This document shows, one piece after another, positions 10,866 to 22,949 of a DNA stretch of 64,000 nt. The position numbers were made by a program, and so were the translations under genes. Source of the DNA: Dichomitus squalens LYAD-421 SS1. Its lineage: Eukaryota; Basidiomycota; Agaricomycetes; Polyporales; Polyporaceae. The stretch's first letter is position 1, and each line of letters begins with the position of its first letter. A model generated the notes under the pieces. That model searched no databases. It saw only the letters and a list, made by a program, of their open reading frames with translations, and was not told where the DNA came from. The stretch covers positions 131,452 through 195,451 of the forward strand of contig NW_006766903.1 of the NCBI RefSeq assembly GCF_000275845.1, in the 5' to 3' direction.

Positions 10866-12610
10866 GGTGATGACAGTAGCGTAGCCTCGCAAAGCGCAAA
10901 AGCAGTCCTGGGCGGCCGATCAGGGGGCGGCACACGCATTGAGTCGAATTTTATACGGAAACGTGTTCGAGGCTTCTCCGGTTGTTGGAGACGGACGGAC
11001 TTGCGCGTGGGGCGATTCGATGGTGCTGACTGTATATGGAGCTTGGCGTGATAGTGAAGCGGTCCAATACTTCAATCACACCCAGAGCACATACCCCGAG
11101 GGTCTCTCTGCTCGTTCCTCGGTTGAAGTCGCCAGTGATGTGTATTGCACATGCCGATTCAATCCTGACCTCGCTCGTGCTCCCAAGCGAATTGAGAACA
11201 AGGCTCAGCCGTTCGAGACACCTGACCGAGTCCTGACCCACCTGAAAGTCCGATATGGTGCATGAGGCAATGTGGGAAGAGAGGTAGAGACCGCTGTCTA
11301 TGATCGATGACTGCCTCACCAATTGGGAAATTGGGACAGTTCGATGCAAGAAACTGGAAGCAACTCTCTTACAGGTAGGGAGCGTACGGTCTTGAGGCCT
11401 TTCTGTTATATAAGGTGCCGTCGGGGCCATGAGTTTCAATGGAGAGATCGAATGTGAGATAACGTGGATAGCAGGACGTCCGACGCAGACGTCGCGAAGC
11501 AACTTGAACGAGCAACTGCCAGGTCTCCGTACAGTCACAGACACGTGGCACATGCCGCCTCCCTCGGCCCCGGCGTCGTCCTCTTCGGTGCGGCTCTTAC
11601 TCTGGCCACCATCTGCCTGTATGCTTGTCTTATACCATGAAATGATCCTTCTAGGACATGCCCGGTGCTATAGGCTCCATCCCTGTTTTCAGGAAAGAGG
11701 CTCGTTTTGACCGTCACCCGACACGCCATCGACCATCGCAACAAGCTATCAAAAAGAGCGTTGACTCTACGGACTGGACATGTACGCTCTGACAACATTC
11801 CGTCTCTGCTACATCTCCTCGACAAGGCACAACCTCATTCTGGTCTCCCTGGGTCATCGACAGCGTTACACTGGTCATCAGCTGCTTTCGCATTCGCTGT
11901 CCATCAATTTATACGGAGTTCACTTAGAAGAGGGCAGGGTGGTGGAGAGTTACAGGTCGTACGAGTACCACGATTCTCGTACATGAGCGGTATGAGTAAG
12001 GTATGCAGGTGCGTGACGTGGCTCATCGTCTTCTACAAGCATCCAGTCTACAAATGGTGACGCCTTTGCAGCGGCCGACAAATGTCCCTATGACATTCAT
12101 CAACTTCTGCGGAATGATATGCCCATCATCGCTCAGCAGTAAGTCCCTCATAGGGCAATTCTTCTGGGTTGACACCGTGGACGCCATCCGTTCGGGCGTG
12201 CGGACTCATCCTGTGAGACATTTCTCCGCGTGGATCTCACGAGTCGGGGCTATCAGCAACAAGATGAGTTTGTGAGAGCAATGCATTATTGTCTTCGACT
12301 TGCGACACGTCTGGATATGTGGTGAGCCTCAGCAGTATCACTGCGATCATGTGCGAATGCAGTGAATACATAGCAAGTTATTAGCGAGGAGTCCCTCCCG
12401 TGCGCCGGCTCGGAGTCACGACTCTTGCGGCGACGATGACAGGGTATCACGTGCTATGACAGATAGGGGTAGTCTTTTCGTCGGTCGACCACGACAGACT
12501 GCAGCGAGGGTGTTTACCACATTGCCTCTCGTATAGTAAGCCTCGGTATATTTGCACCTCTCTTGCCCCTGGTCCACATGCAATCTGATGCTGCACGTAT
12601 TCACACAGGA
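10866..12610. other. intergenic, no supported gene
   Basis: A TATA-like stretch lies near 11406. A minus-strand ORF (10951-11553) and a plus-strand hydrophobic stretch near 11557-11630 ('LFGAALTLATICLYACL') were examined. Neither could be extended into a recognised gene with consistent splice sites. A very decayed membrane-protein gene is possible. Confidence 0.4.
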
Positions 12611-13759
12611 ATGTCGCCTCAGCCTGACTATCATGATAGTGAACCCCGCCCTCGGAAACGTCTGCGTACCAAGTCGCCCGCAGCAGATATGCCGAGTCAT
12701 ATTGCCGTAGCAGACGAGGACTCGGGGCGCGACAACGAAACTATCATCTTGCAATGTGCCGGGGGTACGAAGTTGGTAGCTCCCATGAGCTTCCTTGCCG
12801 ATCGCTCCCCTATCTTCCGGGACATGTTCCTTATCCCTCAGCCTCCGCCATCGACAGCGACGACGGAAGCAGACTCGGTGGCTCCGCGAGTCGTCGAGCT
12901 TCCCGACTGCACAGAGGACGTGTACGATCTACTTCGAGTGCTCGTCCCGGCCGGGGCTGCGTCGAGGTACGTCTGCCAAGAGTGCGTCGATGCCCTCTTC
13001 TGATGCACAGCCCGCCCTAGACCATTCTCGTCCCACATCATACCAACATTCGACACTATCTCCGCATGTATCCGCCTGGGACACAAGTATCAGATCGACG
13101 ACATCGTCGAAGCGGGCGTCGGCTACCTCCGCGACTTCTTCCCGCGCAGCCTCGACGCGTACCGCGAGATCGTCAGCCCCGCCGGCCCCCCAGCGTTCGA
13201 GCGCGTGCACGCCATCGGCGTCGTGAACCTTGCGCGCCTCACGGGGGCGTCCGAGGTCCTCCCGACCGCGATCATGAAGTGCGCCTCGCTCCCCGGCTCG
13301 CAGCTCATCGCGGGCTTCCGGCGCCGGGACGGCACGCATGAAACACTGTCCGAGCACGATCTCGCGCTGTGCGTAGATGCGCAGCGCGCGCTCATGCGGG
13401 AGCATGTCTGGCACGCCATCGAGCTCTCTGCCCCGTTCGTCAACGGGAACTGCGTCGACCGCGCTCGCGGCTCCTCCTCGGGCACGCGGCTCTGCGTGCA
13501 CGTGGCGAAGCTCGTGGCCGCGGAGCGCGCTGGGGAGGCGACGGCCGCGAACGTGTTTGAGGAGCGAGATTGGCCGCGCGAGGGTGCTGGGGATCTGGGG
13601 GTGGTTGTACGCGGGGGCGGTAGTCGTCTGTGCGCGAGTTGCGTTGAGGTGTTGCGGAGGATGGAAGCGAGGTGCATGCAGGATACTTGGAATCGCCTGC
13701 CTGAGATCGTTGGGGTGCCTCTTAAAGGTTGGGGGCGGAAATCGTTGAAAGGGGTGTAA
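12611..13759 (+). CDS. BTB/POZ domain protein, type 1 (intact, divergent)
   Basis: Exons 12611-12966 and 13021-13759 surround a 54 nt GTACGT...CCCTAG intron and encode 364 aa. The N-terminus has a basic 'PRKRLRTK' patch. The BTB core is more divergent than in the left-hand genes ('TIILQCAGGTKLVAPMSFL', 'RSPIFRDMFLIPQPPP', 'ELPDCTEDVYDLLRVLVP'). Exon 2 begins 'FDTISACIRLGHKYQIDDIV', then 'AIGVVNLARLTGASEVLP', and ends with a 'CASCVEVLRRME' Cys motif and 'WNRLPEIVGV'. The start at 12611 is preferred over an in-frame ATG at 12578 because the basic patch follows directly. Two decayed copies lie at 30.2 and 45.2 kb. Confidence 0.87.
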
Positions 13760-14055
13760 GCACATTGTTTGTATGTTTGTTTGACGATATTCTCGGAGTG
13801 AATGGAGACTGAAAACCCCTTGAGCAGGTGCTTGAATGCGGTTCCCATGCGCATCTAAGCGTGGCATGTATGTATACGGGCAACGTGAGGCGCACGAGGC
13901 TTGCCGCGCGCAGGTTGCGGCTACCCAGCTCTGTTTACGCACCCACTGAGGGTCGCCTTGGAATGACTCTCATCGTCCACTTCTCGCTTAACACCATGAC
14001 TTCTCCAGCTTTCATAACTGCCTGCAAGCGTAAGTAATGGAAATACTCTGCCAGT

Positions 14056-14880
14056 GTTGTCGTACGGGGCGCAACCTGCGAGATCTACCATGACTAGGTC
14101 ACCTTCTATTCTCACAACCAATTCATGGCCTGCTCCGTCTCCGGCTCTACGGAGGCTAAGAGCGGACCCTCAGCCTCGGCCGCATCCCAGTGCTTTTCGC
14201 GGTCGTCGTCGGAATTCCCTCCGAGTCATACCCTAGAACATGGACGTGATCACGACGACGCATGGATTACTCCTCATTAAAGAACAGTGCGTTTGCTTCT
14301 CGAGGCTCTGCCCCCCCGCTGTTCAATCCGAGGACCCACGTAGACCTGCGGCGGAAGTACGCCAACGGGACGGTGGATCTGCGGGGCTGAAAGGAGGGAA
14401 GTTGTGGAGATGGATGCGCGGTGTCGACGTAGAATGGGCTTCTGGTAACAGCGTACGCGTGTCATGTTGTATCGCATCGGTGGCTTTGGTATACCCACCA
14501 CGTTGACCCCAAGAATGCAGGTTCGTACGCAGTAAAAATGTGCCAGTTCCTCGCCGGCCGGATAATCAGTCTCAGTCGCAACGATCATTGCTTATACAAT
14601 TGACCTCTCCTTTGGGCGCTGTTGTCATGCACATCTTCCATGCGTTCGAAACGCCAGGACTTCATCATAAATGGAGAGCGGCAGAAAGCCAGACGGCTTT
14701 CCCAACGCAAGACAGACCGCATGGAAGAAGAATACCCGCACCTTCTTTTTGCGCTCAGGCCGGAAGTATTGTCTACCGTATTTTGCATGTGGAGTGACAG
14801 ACCCACGCTCGACACAATTCATTGCCCCCAGGGGGTCATATTTGGTACTATCGAGCGGGGACTCGGTGAGCAGCGTTAAG
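14056..14880 (+). pseudogene. BTB type 2 pseudogene (unit 1)
   Basis: Nucleotide similarity to the intact gene at 21736-22949 starts at the 'RGETFELYHDQ' codons (14075-14095 here) and continues through the BTB core. The second exon is recognisable as 'DNQSQSQRSLLIQLTSPLG' near 14560, matching 'DNYELDRTQRSLLIKLSYPP'. Frame is broken many times in the first exon, and part of the middle is missing. A GTGAGC at the old 3' exon boundary remains near 14864. Confidence 0.75.
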
Positions 14881-15683
14881 AGGATCATATACCCGGAAAC
14901 CTTGCTATACATAGCCCAAGTTCTTGACCAACTGGGAGAGGGTTTAGGACATCAGTGCGAACAGGAGGGCTTGCTTGAATGTGCTCGATAGTTGGTGTAA
15001 ATGATCGCCCCCTTATGACCACCTCGAAGCGGTCGAGTTAATCGAGCGTGAGGCCACTACCATGAGCCACTGAGTAGTCTTCTCAGGTATTCAAGGAGCT
15101 ACTGCCAAGAGCGCGAAGATAGCCTTCTTGATTCGGGGTTCCTGAAGATCGCTCCGACGAAAAGCGGGATTTACAGTTTTCCAGGAGCGACTCCAAAAGT
15201 AGCTACCACGTTCTCCATGTGCTCATTCCCATCCCAGCGGAGATTTTCGTCCCACGCACACGCTACTATGATTTTCTGAGCACCTGCACAGTCTAGAATT
15301 CACGCCCTTCATTCATATCGGTTCCCAAACTGCTCCTTGTACCAAGAAATTCATTTGGGGACGGGAGAAAGTGTATAACAGGTCAAGGGTTGAGATGGAA
15401 AGCTGATATCAAGTTTGGGATGTATCAGTTGGGTTACCTCCACCGAGGTTTAGAAGAAGGGTGACAACGTGTACCATTAGCTTCTTCCCGACTCGGGTGA
15501 ATGGAACCTGTGATATATGAGACTCTAATCTGAGAACGGAGAAACACAGTCTACAATGTCTACATGTGCTTCAATATCCTTATCTTGACCGTTCGGACCT
15601 TCAGGGTCATCAAGCCCGGAGGCACAGCGCCATTTGGATTCATAAGAACCCAAGGCTTAAAGGAGCCTTCCCTGTGCGACGAC

Positions 15684-17955
15684 ATGACCTCTTCCCCTGC
15701 TTCGTCACCTGCAGGTTTCATCCCAGAGATCGCTGTCGACAACACCCTAGGAGCCTGGCTCATTGGTACTTTCTCCAGTGTCTTGTTAGTACCACAGTTC
15801 CAACTTCTGGTGAAGATGACAATTCTCTAAGGAATTCCGACAGCCTTACTGGTATTACATACCTACAGGCTTACCAATACTGGCGCGCATTTCAGAAAGA
15901 CCCAAGGCATCTGAAGACATGGGTGAGACGAGGTACTTAATTCTGTCTAGAGTGCGTTGAGGCTGATTTGAGGAACATGGCAGGTCGGCATAGTCGTGTG
16001 AGATGCACCTCACTCTTGCTCCTCCCCATTGTTCTGACAGTGCAGAGCACCTAGTATACTGGAGACGTGGACCGCTATCCTTGTGATGCATGCAAGGTAG
16101 CATATTTCTCCTCCTGACATAGACGACACGACTAACACTATCGCCCGATAGTTACTATTACGTAGTCACGCTTTTCTGGGATCCCGTGTTCGTGTTCACA
16201 TCCCCACCAGTCTGGTGAGCGACACATTGCCATCCCATGTGTAGAAGTGTGTCTTGATCTGAGCTCTCATACCTCTATTCCATCCAGGTCTGCGCAGGTA
16301 AGAAGCCTGGAGCATCTCCCTTTATGATGCTGTACTTGAAATGTGTCATAAACAGCTTCTACCACTCGGGGGCGTAAGTCTCATCCTTCCCTGCACCGGT
16401 TAGGCGTAGCTCATGGTCACACGAATAGTTCCTCACAGGATCCGTATCCCAATGGTATTTCCCTGTTCAGACTGCATATCATGCCGAGGATGTCTGCTTA
16501 TATGCATCTTTCACCCAGCTTTTTTGCTAGGCGGGTGTGGATTAGTGCGTTTTTGTTAGACCTTCGTCCTCGACGAGATATTCAAGGCAGTCAGTGTCTC
16601 GGAAGTTTCGTCCCATTGTGATTATGGCGGTAAGTATGACATACATTGCGAGTCTTAGAACCTGATCTTTTGAAGAGCTGGATAGATTCTCATGATGGCG
16701 GCGTACGGCGGTAGGCCATGACTCAGTGTTTTGGGTATGGTAACGATGCTAAAGCTCCAATACGAATCAGCGTTCTACACAGGTGAATTCAACACCTGGT
16801 AGGCGAGATGTACGGGAATACTCACACGATTTTGAGTACCAGCACTCTCGGTGAAATTGTTTGTACCCTCCCGTCACAACCCTATTGTTTCAATACTTGA
16901 CCGGGTTCTTCTAGATTCAAAGCGCAGATTCTCCTTGAGCTGTTTGAGTTCTCTGTAGGTCTATCCCTCATATGAATCCCATATATACACCGGTTGATGT
17001 CGAGGGAATTTCTTTCGTTTTGCAGTGGCTCATAACAGCGGGATCCATCATTCAAATGACTGCAGACGTGACCACCACAGGCTCCCTCATCTACGTCTTA
17101 CGCCATCTTCGGACTGGTTTCAACTCAAGGTCAGACATTTAGCTATCTTGAAGTCTCTGATAGATATGACTACGTCGTCTCATGCTCGTGTAGGACGGAC
17201 TCCAAGCTTGATCTCCTGATTGCATATGCCTTCAGCACCGGTGAGCAGATACCTTGTGCTCCTAAGATTCCGATGCTCATTCCTATCCAGGTCTAGTCAC
17301 TTGGTATTCGCGTATTTACTTCCTGCCCATGAGAGACTGACGTAGCCATCATAGTGTCTTTCACGTTCTCAATGTCATCGCCGTACGTGTGTTTCTCAGC
17401 ATCCCAAGATATGTTGACTGAAGCGAGCACCAATGCTTCAAGTCAACTGTTTGGCCGCATAATCTTCTCTGGGTAACCCCTACCTGTATCCTAGTCAAGC
17501 GTAGGCCTTCGACTCAGTCTCGAAATTTGATTGGATGACGGCTGTTGACTAACCGTTGTCTGGGTATAGTGTATGCAAACAACCTCCTCACGGCGTCAGT
17601 AATATCTATAAATCGCCCTGGTGCTGTAACACTGATAAGCTTCTAGTCTGAACTCGCGCAGAGCTCTCGGAATCATGGACGATGAGGATGGGAGCACAGC
17701 ATTTTCCTCGTCCAATCGGCAATCTACCGCGCGATTCACAAATCCAAGGGTAAGTCCGGGCTACTTCCCTCACCAAGAGTAGCTCTGATTTGTCACTAAT
17801 GACAGCTGAGTCGAAGTGCTCGCGGGACAACGTCTCATCCGCCTATGGAGCTCAAGATTTTGCAACGTGCACCTTCCGGGGTGCATACCGATATGGAAAG
17901 CTCTGAGAAGCCTTCCATGACGATTTCCCCTGATGATCTCGTGAATGTGGCATGA
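15684..17955 (+). CDS. DUF6534 multi-pass membrane protein (copy A, intact)
   Basis: Twenty-two exons join in frame to 344 aa. They begin 15684-15784, 15844-15922, 15984-15997, 16055-16096, 16152-16214, 16288-16297, 16356-16373 and end 17647-17749, 17806-17955. Many exons are tiny: 10, 12, 13, 14, 16 and 18 nt. The N-terminus has the family signature 'DNTLGAWLIGTFSSV'. The first loop reads 'YLQAYQYWRAFQKDP', followed by helices such as 'SYYYVVTLFWDPVFVF' and the 'FFARRVW' segment. The conserved C-terminal domain runs 'WLITAGSIIQMTADVTTTGS', 'HLRTGFNSRTDSKLDLLIAY', 'LYANNLLTALNSRRALG'. About seven membrane helices are expected. The tail is hydrophilic and ends 'DDLVNVA'. DUF6534 proteins are widespread in Agaricomycetes with no established function. 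Confidence 0.93.
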
Positions 17956-20837
17956 ATTACTCACCTGAGGGGTGCAGGATGTCGAGGGTTGTTGAGAAGT
18001 CATGGGCCAATAGATGACTTGTCAGAGTAGGACGTTATGTCTTAGTAGATAGAGTGATCAAGAATAGTGGTGTGCATGCACGATGTCCGACATGAATAGC
18101 TTACTGGACTCTTGAAGGACATGATTGAAGCTCGCATCGACCTGCTTACCCTCGGAAATTAAACGCCAGTAAACGCGCGACCTTTGACGGTGCCGTATAA
18201 TTTCAGAGATCAGAAAGAACGGCCACCGATGATTCTTCCATCACTGGCATATTACTCGGATCCTCACAGCCTCGCCTACGAGTCCGAAGCCCTTCATGCT
18301 GCTCTCTTCGTCAGCACACGCTCGACACTTGCAATAGCTGAGAAACTTCTACCCGGCAGTTTGGACGCTCTTAAGCCAATGCGGCGCTTCCAATAGGCCG
18401 GCTTTACAGACAGGATTCTATGCACGCTATACTCGGGCAGGACGGAAAACGATGGTATTGGGCGCGCGCTACGGAAGCTGCGCGGGACCACCGAGTCCGT
18501 GTCGCCACCGCTCTCTCGCGCGACCGGTGGGCCGAGCTCAAGCCGGCGGAAGGCGAATGTACCTGATACATGAGACGTAGCTAAGCGAAACCAAAAATGG
18601 GGCAGCGGAAGGGCGGGTGCAAAAACGAAAGCTCGAGGAGCGCGAGCTCCCGAAGGGCGAGGGGACGAGGATCCTGGGCTGCGAGCCCTTAACCTATATA
18701 CTACTAGAGACAAAGCAGATGTAAAGCGGCGAGGGGGTGGCACGAGTTACGCTGTCATAGACCCTGGACAATAATCATTGTCCAAAACAGCTACATGTAT
18801 GTTTGGGCCTGTATTACTCAAGTACGTATCTCTTTTTCGAATAGGGTCCTAAGGTTTGAACGCAAGGATCTCCAGATAAATGTCAAGCGGCAGAGAGAGA
18901 GATTTCAAGGGCGCTACGGCCTTTCCACAGAATAGAACAGAAATGCATCCCAGATGGGGTTGGACCTGATCGTGCTTTTCATTTAGGTAGAGCGGCATTC
19001 CCTTTGAGGAAACATATGCAGTCAGCGCTACATATAAATGCAGGAGAAGCGTTCTTCGCAGACTCAACAGGCGACAAGCTGTCAGGTCGCTGATTACTGA
19101 GCGCTCCGTCTGACGATCGATCATGCAGGCCCAGGAACCTATGCTCGGCGCAGGTTCAGCCGGTCTACCAAAAGATACCGTCTCAGACGGCCACCATACC
19201 CTGGGAAGGTGGACGTTACCACCGTGCACACCACGTCGCGCAGGCAGCTCGATGCCACACACGGCTTCGCCACTTTACTAAACGCGGGGTAGAGGGGGAT
19301 CCATTCCTGTGCGCTCCAGTGAGTAGCTTGGACGCTCCATTGGGCTCACGAGTGTTGTCAGTCTGCCGGAGAGCGAGTCAAGGGAGCCCCATTCCTCGTC
19401 TCCGGGAGTGCAGTCGAGGGAGATTCCGTCCTCCCATAGTCCTTGAGCTGCAAAGGGCGTTGCTCACCCATTGCTATCACGTCTCGCGCACGGCACCAGA
19501 ATGGCTGCGAAGGGGTCGAGGGAGCCCCACCTCCCTGAGACGTCTGTCTGTTGTCTGCTGAGCCGGGGTTAGGCACTGAGAAAGGCGACTTCGTCATCCT
19601 CCGTCTACTCGGAGGTTGTGCGGAGGGAGATGGGGAAGCGTTGCGTCGATGGGCAATCGATTGGGTAGGAAGACCGCTGCGCAGCGCGTTTGAAGGTGTC
19701 GAGGGAGACCCACCCTGCTGTGCCTCTCGACGTGCTGCAACGCTTGCATGACTGCGGCCGCCCAGGAACGTGAGCCGGAGAATGCTTGCAAAGGGCCCGA
19801 GGAGCCTGGCTCCCTCTTCTCGCTTCGCCTCTTGATTGGTAGGCTTGGAAACATGTAGATGGGGCTCATTCCATGCCAGTTAAGTTTTGTGCTGAGCGTT
19901 GTCGCCAAGATCCCTTCGCGCGATCTAGTCTCGCTATGACACATCGACGTACGAGATGGACGACGAACCTTCGTGTGCCTTCCTCGGCTCTGATATCAGA
20001 AATTGACATGACGCGTGTGCTTCTGGAAGAACGACGCACCATACATGACACAAAGCAGCCGCAAGACGAAAATCCGAAGCCTTATCAGTCGTGGTCTCCG
20101 ATGCGGAGTATGCCTGTTGAGGGCTGAGAGGTACACGCTCGGACAGAAACGCTTTATTGAGACCTTCGATGGAAGAATCGCCGGAATCGGTCTCAGAGCT
20201 GCAAGAGATGAGCGAGGAAACCAGCACAGCGTGTGCAACGCGGTCTCAGAAAAGCGATGGGATCGATGCAGGGGTATTGAAAGGTTTGCCAGTGGCCGTT
20301 TCATCGGAGTATACGGGACCGACACAGGCGACATAGTCGAACCAGCCGTATGGGTGAGCGATGTGTATCTGAAGGGAGAACTTCCTGCTTACTTACCTTT
20401 CTATCCCTCTCGTTGCCTGCTAGCTTGACGTGTTGGAGATTCTCTGACGCGGCACTACGCTACTAAACCCTCGATTGTGGGATGGGTCGCGGGTAAGGCA
20501 AGGTCAGGACTCAGTAACCACACATACGGACGGACCCTTCTCTCAGTCTGATTCTGATTCTATTCTAGCCGGGCACCGAGAATAACTTTTCCACTCTTTA
20601 CCAACCCGTTGCAACGCCACATTTATCATGGTTCCACGATTCCACGCACTGTATGCCAAGGAATATTCACGTCGTCCTCAAAACTAGGGTCTCTCCTAGA
20701 CGTGAAAGTCTGCGCTATGACCTAAACATCTAGAGAAGAACAGCATAAGCACGAGGTAAATATCTGATATCACAGGGTACAAAGGAAGGGGACGGCAAGC
20801 TCAGATGCTTCTGCATCCGAAGGTATAGAACGAAGTT
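17956..20837. other. inter-unit spacer with degenerate short repeats
   Basis: No gene could be supported. Between 19287 and 19814 a GTCGAGGGAG(N)CCCA-like motif recurs (listed separately). The GC-rich stretch 18470-18740 is open in several frames, but none shows family features. Confidence 0.45.
19287..19814. repeat. degenerate interspersed repeat, GTCGAGGGAG core
   Basis: The core recurs at about 19287, 19377, 19413, 19514, 19698 and 19796, usually followed by CCCCA(C/T)T or CCCACC. A further copy lies at 27811 in the next unit. Spacing is irregular (36-184 nt), so it is not a clean minisatellite. On the minus strand the copies read as variants of 'GSLD', which may mean a decayed repeat-containing exon. 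Confidence 0.45.
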
Positions 20838-21045
20838 CGATTGTGTTTACAACTGCAGATGCTGCTAGAGATTCTGGCTCCCAAGAATGGTTCGAGACAA
20901 TCAGCGAGCGCAACGAGAGGAAAGCTCGGAGTCGGAGCAGCAGAGCAACCGCGGGGCGGCTGGGTCCGAAAGTCGCATCCTCGTGGCAGTTACGGGCACG
21001 TGGCAAATGTCACACTGCCCGGCAACCCGCGCTCCTGCCGAGCGC
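20838..21045 (+). repeat. R1 repeat, copy in unit 2
   Basis: The sequence starts with a GCAGATGCTGCTAGAGATTCTGGCTCCC core and ends with a GGCACGTGGCAAATGTCACACTG-like block. Both ends recur in the same order at 29.6 and 43.7 kb with a variable middle. No copy gives a consistent reading frame with the others, so it may be non-coding. Confidence 0.55.
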
Positions 21046-21735
21046 TGAGTCACGCCAATTGCACTCCGAGTCGGATACCACTCATCTGCTTGCGATGACC
21101 ACAGCGCTTCAAGCGCTTGGACATGTCTCTTGGTACATTCTCATACACCTACTAGAGTGCAATCCCTCGTACACCGAGAGACTAGACTAGATCAACCAGC
21201 AAACACTCCCACCGGTCGTGCTAGCACTATCTGACTTCAGGCGCAGCCTGAGACGTGCTGTACTGTACCCACAGAGCCTTTCTTCGAGTAAGTTACACCC
21301 TTTGTTCTTTCCCAGATTCCAACTGAACTCCTGAAGAATACGGGCTGGAGAGGATGCGTGGATCTCGAAGCCAGCCGTGCGCAAACTGTGTTGAGGTCCG
21401 CTGGAGGGCGGAAGATTATTCTGCGCAGGGTCTATGTGGATTCCGGCAAAGGTCAGGTGCAGAAACCGCTGAGCGAGAGGTAGGAACCTCATCAGTAAGA
21501 TTCTTCATGATGTTTGAATGTCTGGAGACTGACGGATAGTTATGCAGGTGTGTGTATAGGGTGTCAAGATGTCTCCACGTGCATGACGTATCTGGGAAAT
21601 TGCACGACGCATGACGTTCGCGGCAACAAGCTTACGGCTACCGCAGCAGCGCAGCTTACATTGGGCCATCTAACATCTCCCTGGTCCCCGTTATCGATTC
21701 GCCACATCGCACAGCTTCAACTGTCGATCTGCACG

Positions 21736-22949
21736 ATGGCCTCTCCAGCACCCTCCGCATCTCCTTCCTCCCCTGACAACGACGTCTACACAGTCGTCGT
21801 GCGAGGCGAGACCTTCGAGCTCTACCATGACCAGATCACGTTTGACTCCCCGAACTACTTCACGACCTGCTTCCTCTCCGGCTTCGCCGAGGCGAAAGAT
21901 AGAACCCTCCGCCTCAGCCGCCATCCAACACTCTTCGCGATCATTGTCGAGTATCTCAGCGGCTACCCGATTCTGCCGCTCTCGTCGCAGGCCGTACCTC
22001 CGAAAATGGACCTCGCGAACGCACATCGATGCCTCCTCTCAGACGCGCAGTACTATGGCTTGCAGAGGCTCTGCGCTCTCCTGACGAAGCCGACGTTAGA
22101 TATGGATCTCGGGTGGATCGGATACGCCAACGAGGTGGTGGACTTGCGTGACGTAATAAGGGGGAAGCTGCCCGTGGGGATCGTAAGGCGTGAGGATGGC
22201 AGCGTTGTGTCGGCGCACAATGGACTTCCTGTCATTGCCTATGCACGGGATGTCGTGTTCACGTACGCCTCCCTTCCCGCCCAACGTCAGCTCGGTGCTC
22301 ACATGATCCCTATATCTTCGTCTGTACCATGCTGGCGAATCCTAAAGATAACTACGAACTGGACAGGACGCAGCGATCCTTGCTAATCAAACTTTCCTAT
22401 CCTCCTGGCACTACTGTCTTACATCTATCCCATTCGGTTGAGATCCCACGCATCCCCGCTGAGTCCAGAAGACCCGTAGTTGGGCGTCAGAATAGCTATC
22501 TCCAGCGCGAGACATACTGGAACGCTGAAGGAACGTCGACAATCCGGGAGCATAGCCGCGTCCATGTCGATGGCGAAGTTGTGGAATGGGGAAGCATACT
22601 GTACACTCTTTTCGATAGCGAAGTCGATTCTCCCCCGAAACCAGTGTATGACTATCCAAAGCACCGCCACGGAAGTATCTACAAAATCCCGCATCCACAC
22701 TGGCGGACACCATACGACCTCGGGACGCGCATCCGGAGGACCGCCAATGCTGACGGGCGCCAGTATGAGCATTGGTCATTCGTGCTGTGGGGCGACGAGG
22801 TACTCTGTCGCGTCGTTGCTCCATTGCAGTCGAACTCGCCTGTGCCCGCCGGCGCGTCAGTTGAGCTGCTAAGGGCAAAGTTGAGGACGAGGGACAGGGC
22901 ACTAGATACGTTTCAGCTGGAGGTGCCTGCTGAACAGCTCGGTGAGTAG
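21736..22949 (+). CDS. BTB/POZ domain protein, type 2 (intact)
   Basis: Exon 1 (from 21736) encodes a short Ala/Ser/Pro leader and a KCTD/T1-like BTB fold: 'VVVRGETFELYHDQITFDSP', 'NYFTTCFLSGF', 'LFAIIVEYLSGYPILPL' and 'DAQYYGLQRLCALL'. Exon 2 encodes a C-terminal beta-rich domain ('RSLLIKLSYPPGTTVLHLS' ... 'YEHWSFVLWGDEVLCRVV') ending 'EVPAEQLGE'. The splice that fits is 22286-22347 (GTCAGC...CTAAAG, 62 nt), giving 383 aa. The expected older boundary, 23 nt upstream in paralogue copies, no longer has an AG in the right phase. This is the only type 2 copy with both exons open. It probably acts as an adaptor; its partners are unknown. Confidence 0.83.

Noticed and set aside
10951..11553. Minus-strand ORF of 200 codons
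   Set aside because: No recognisable motif, no paralogue in the window and no supporting splice pattern.
12929..13942. Long minus-strand ORF (337 codons) at 13 kb
   Set aside because: It is antisense to the GC-rich second exon of the intact BTB gene and shows no family features; codon-position GC bias explains it.
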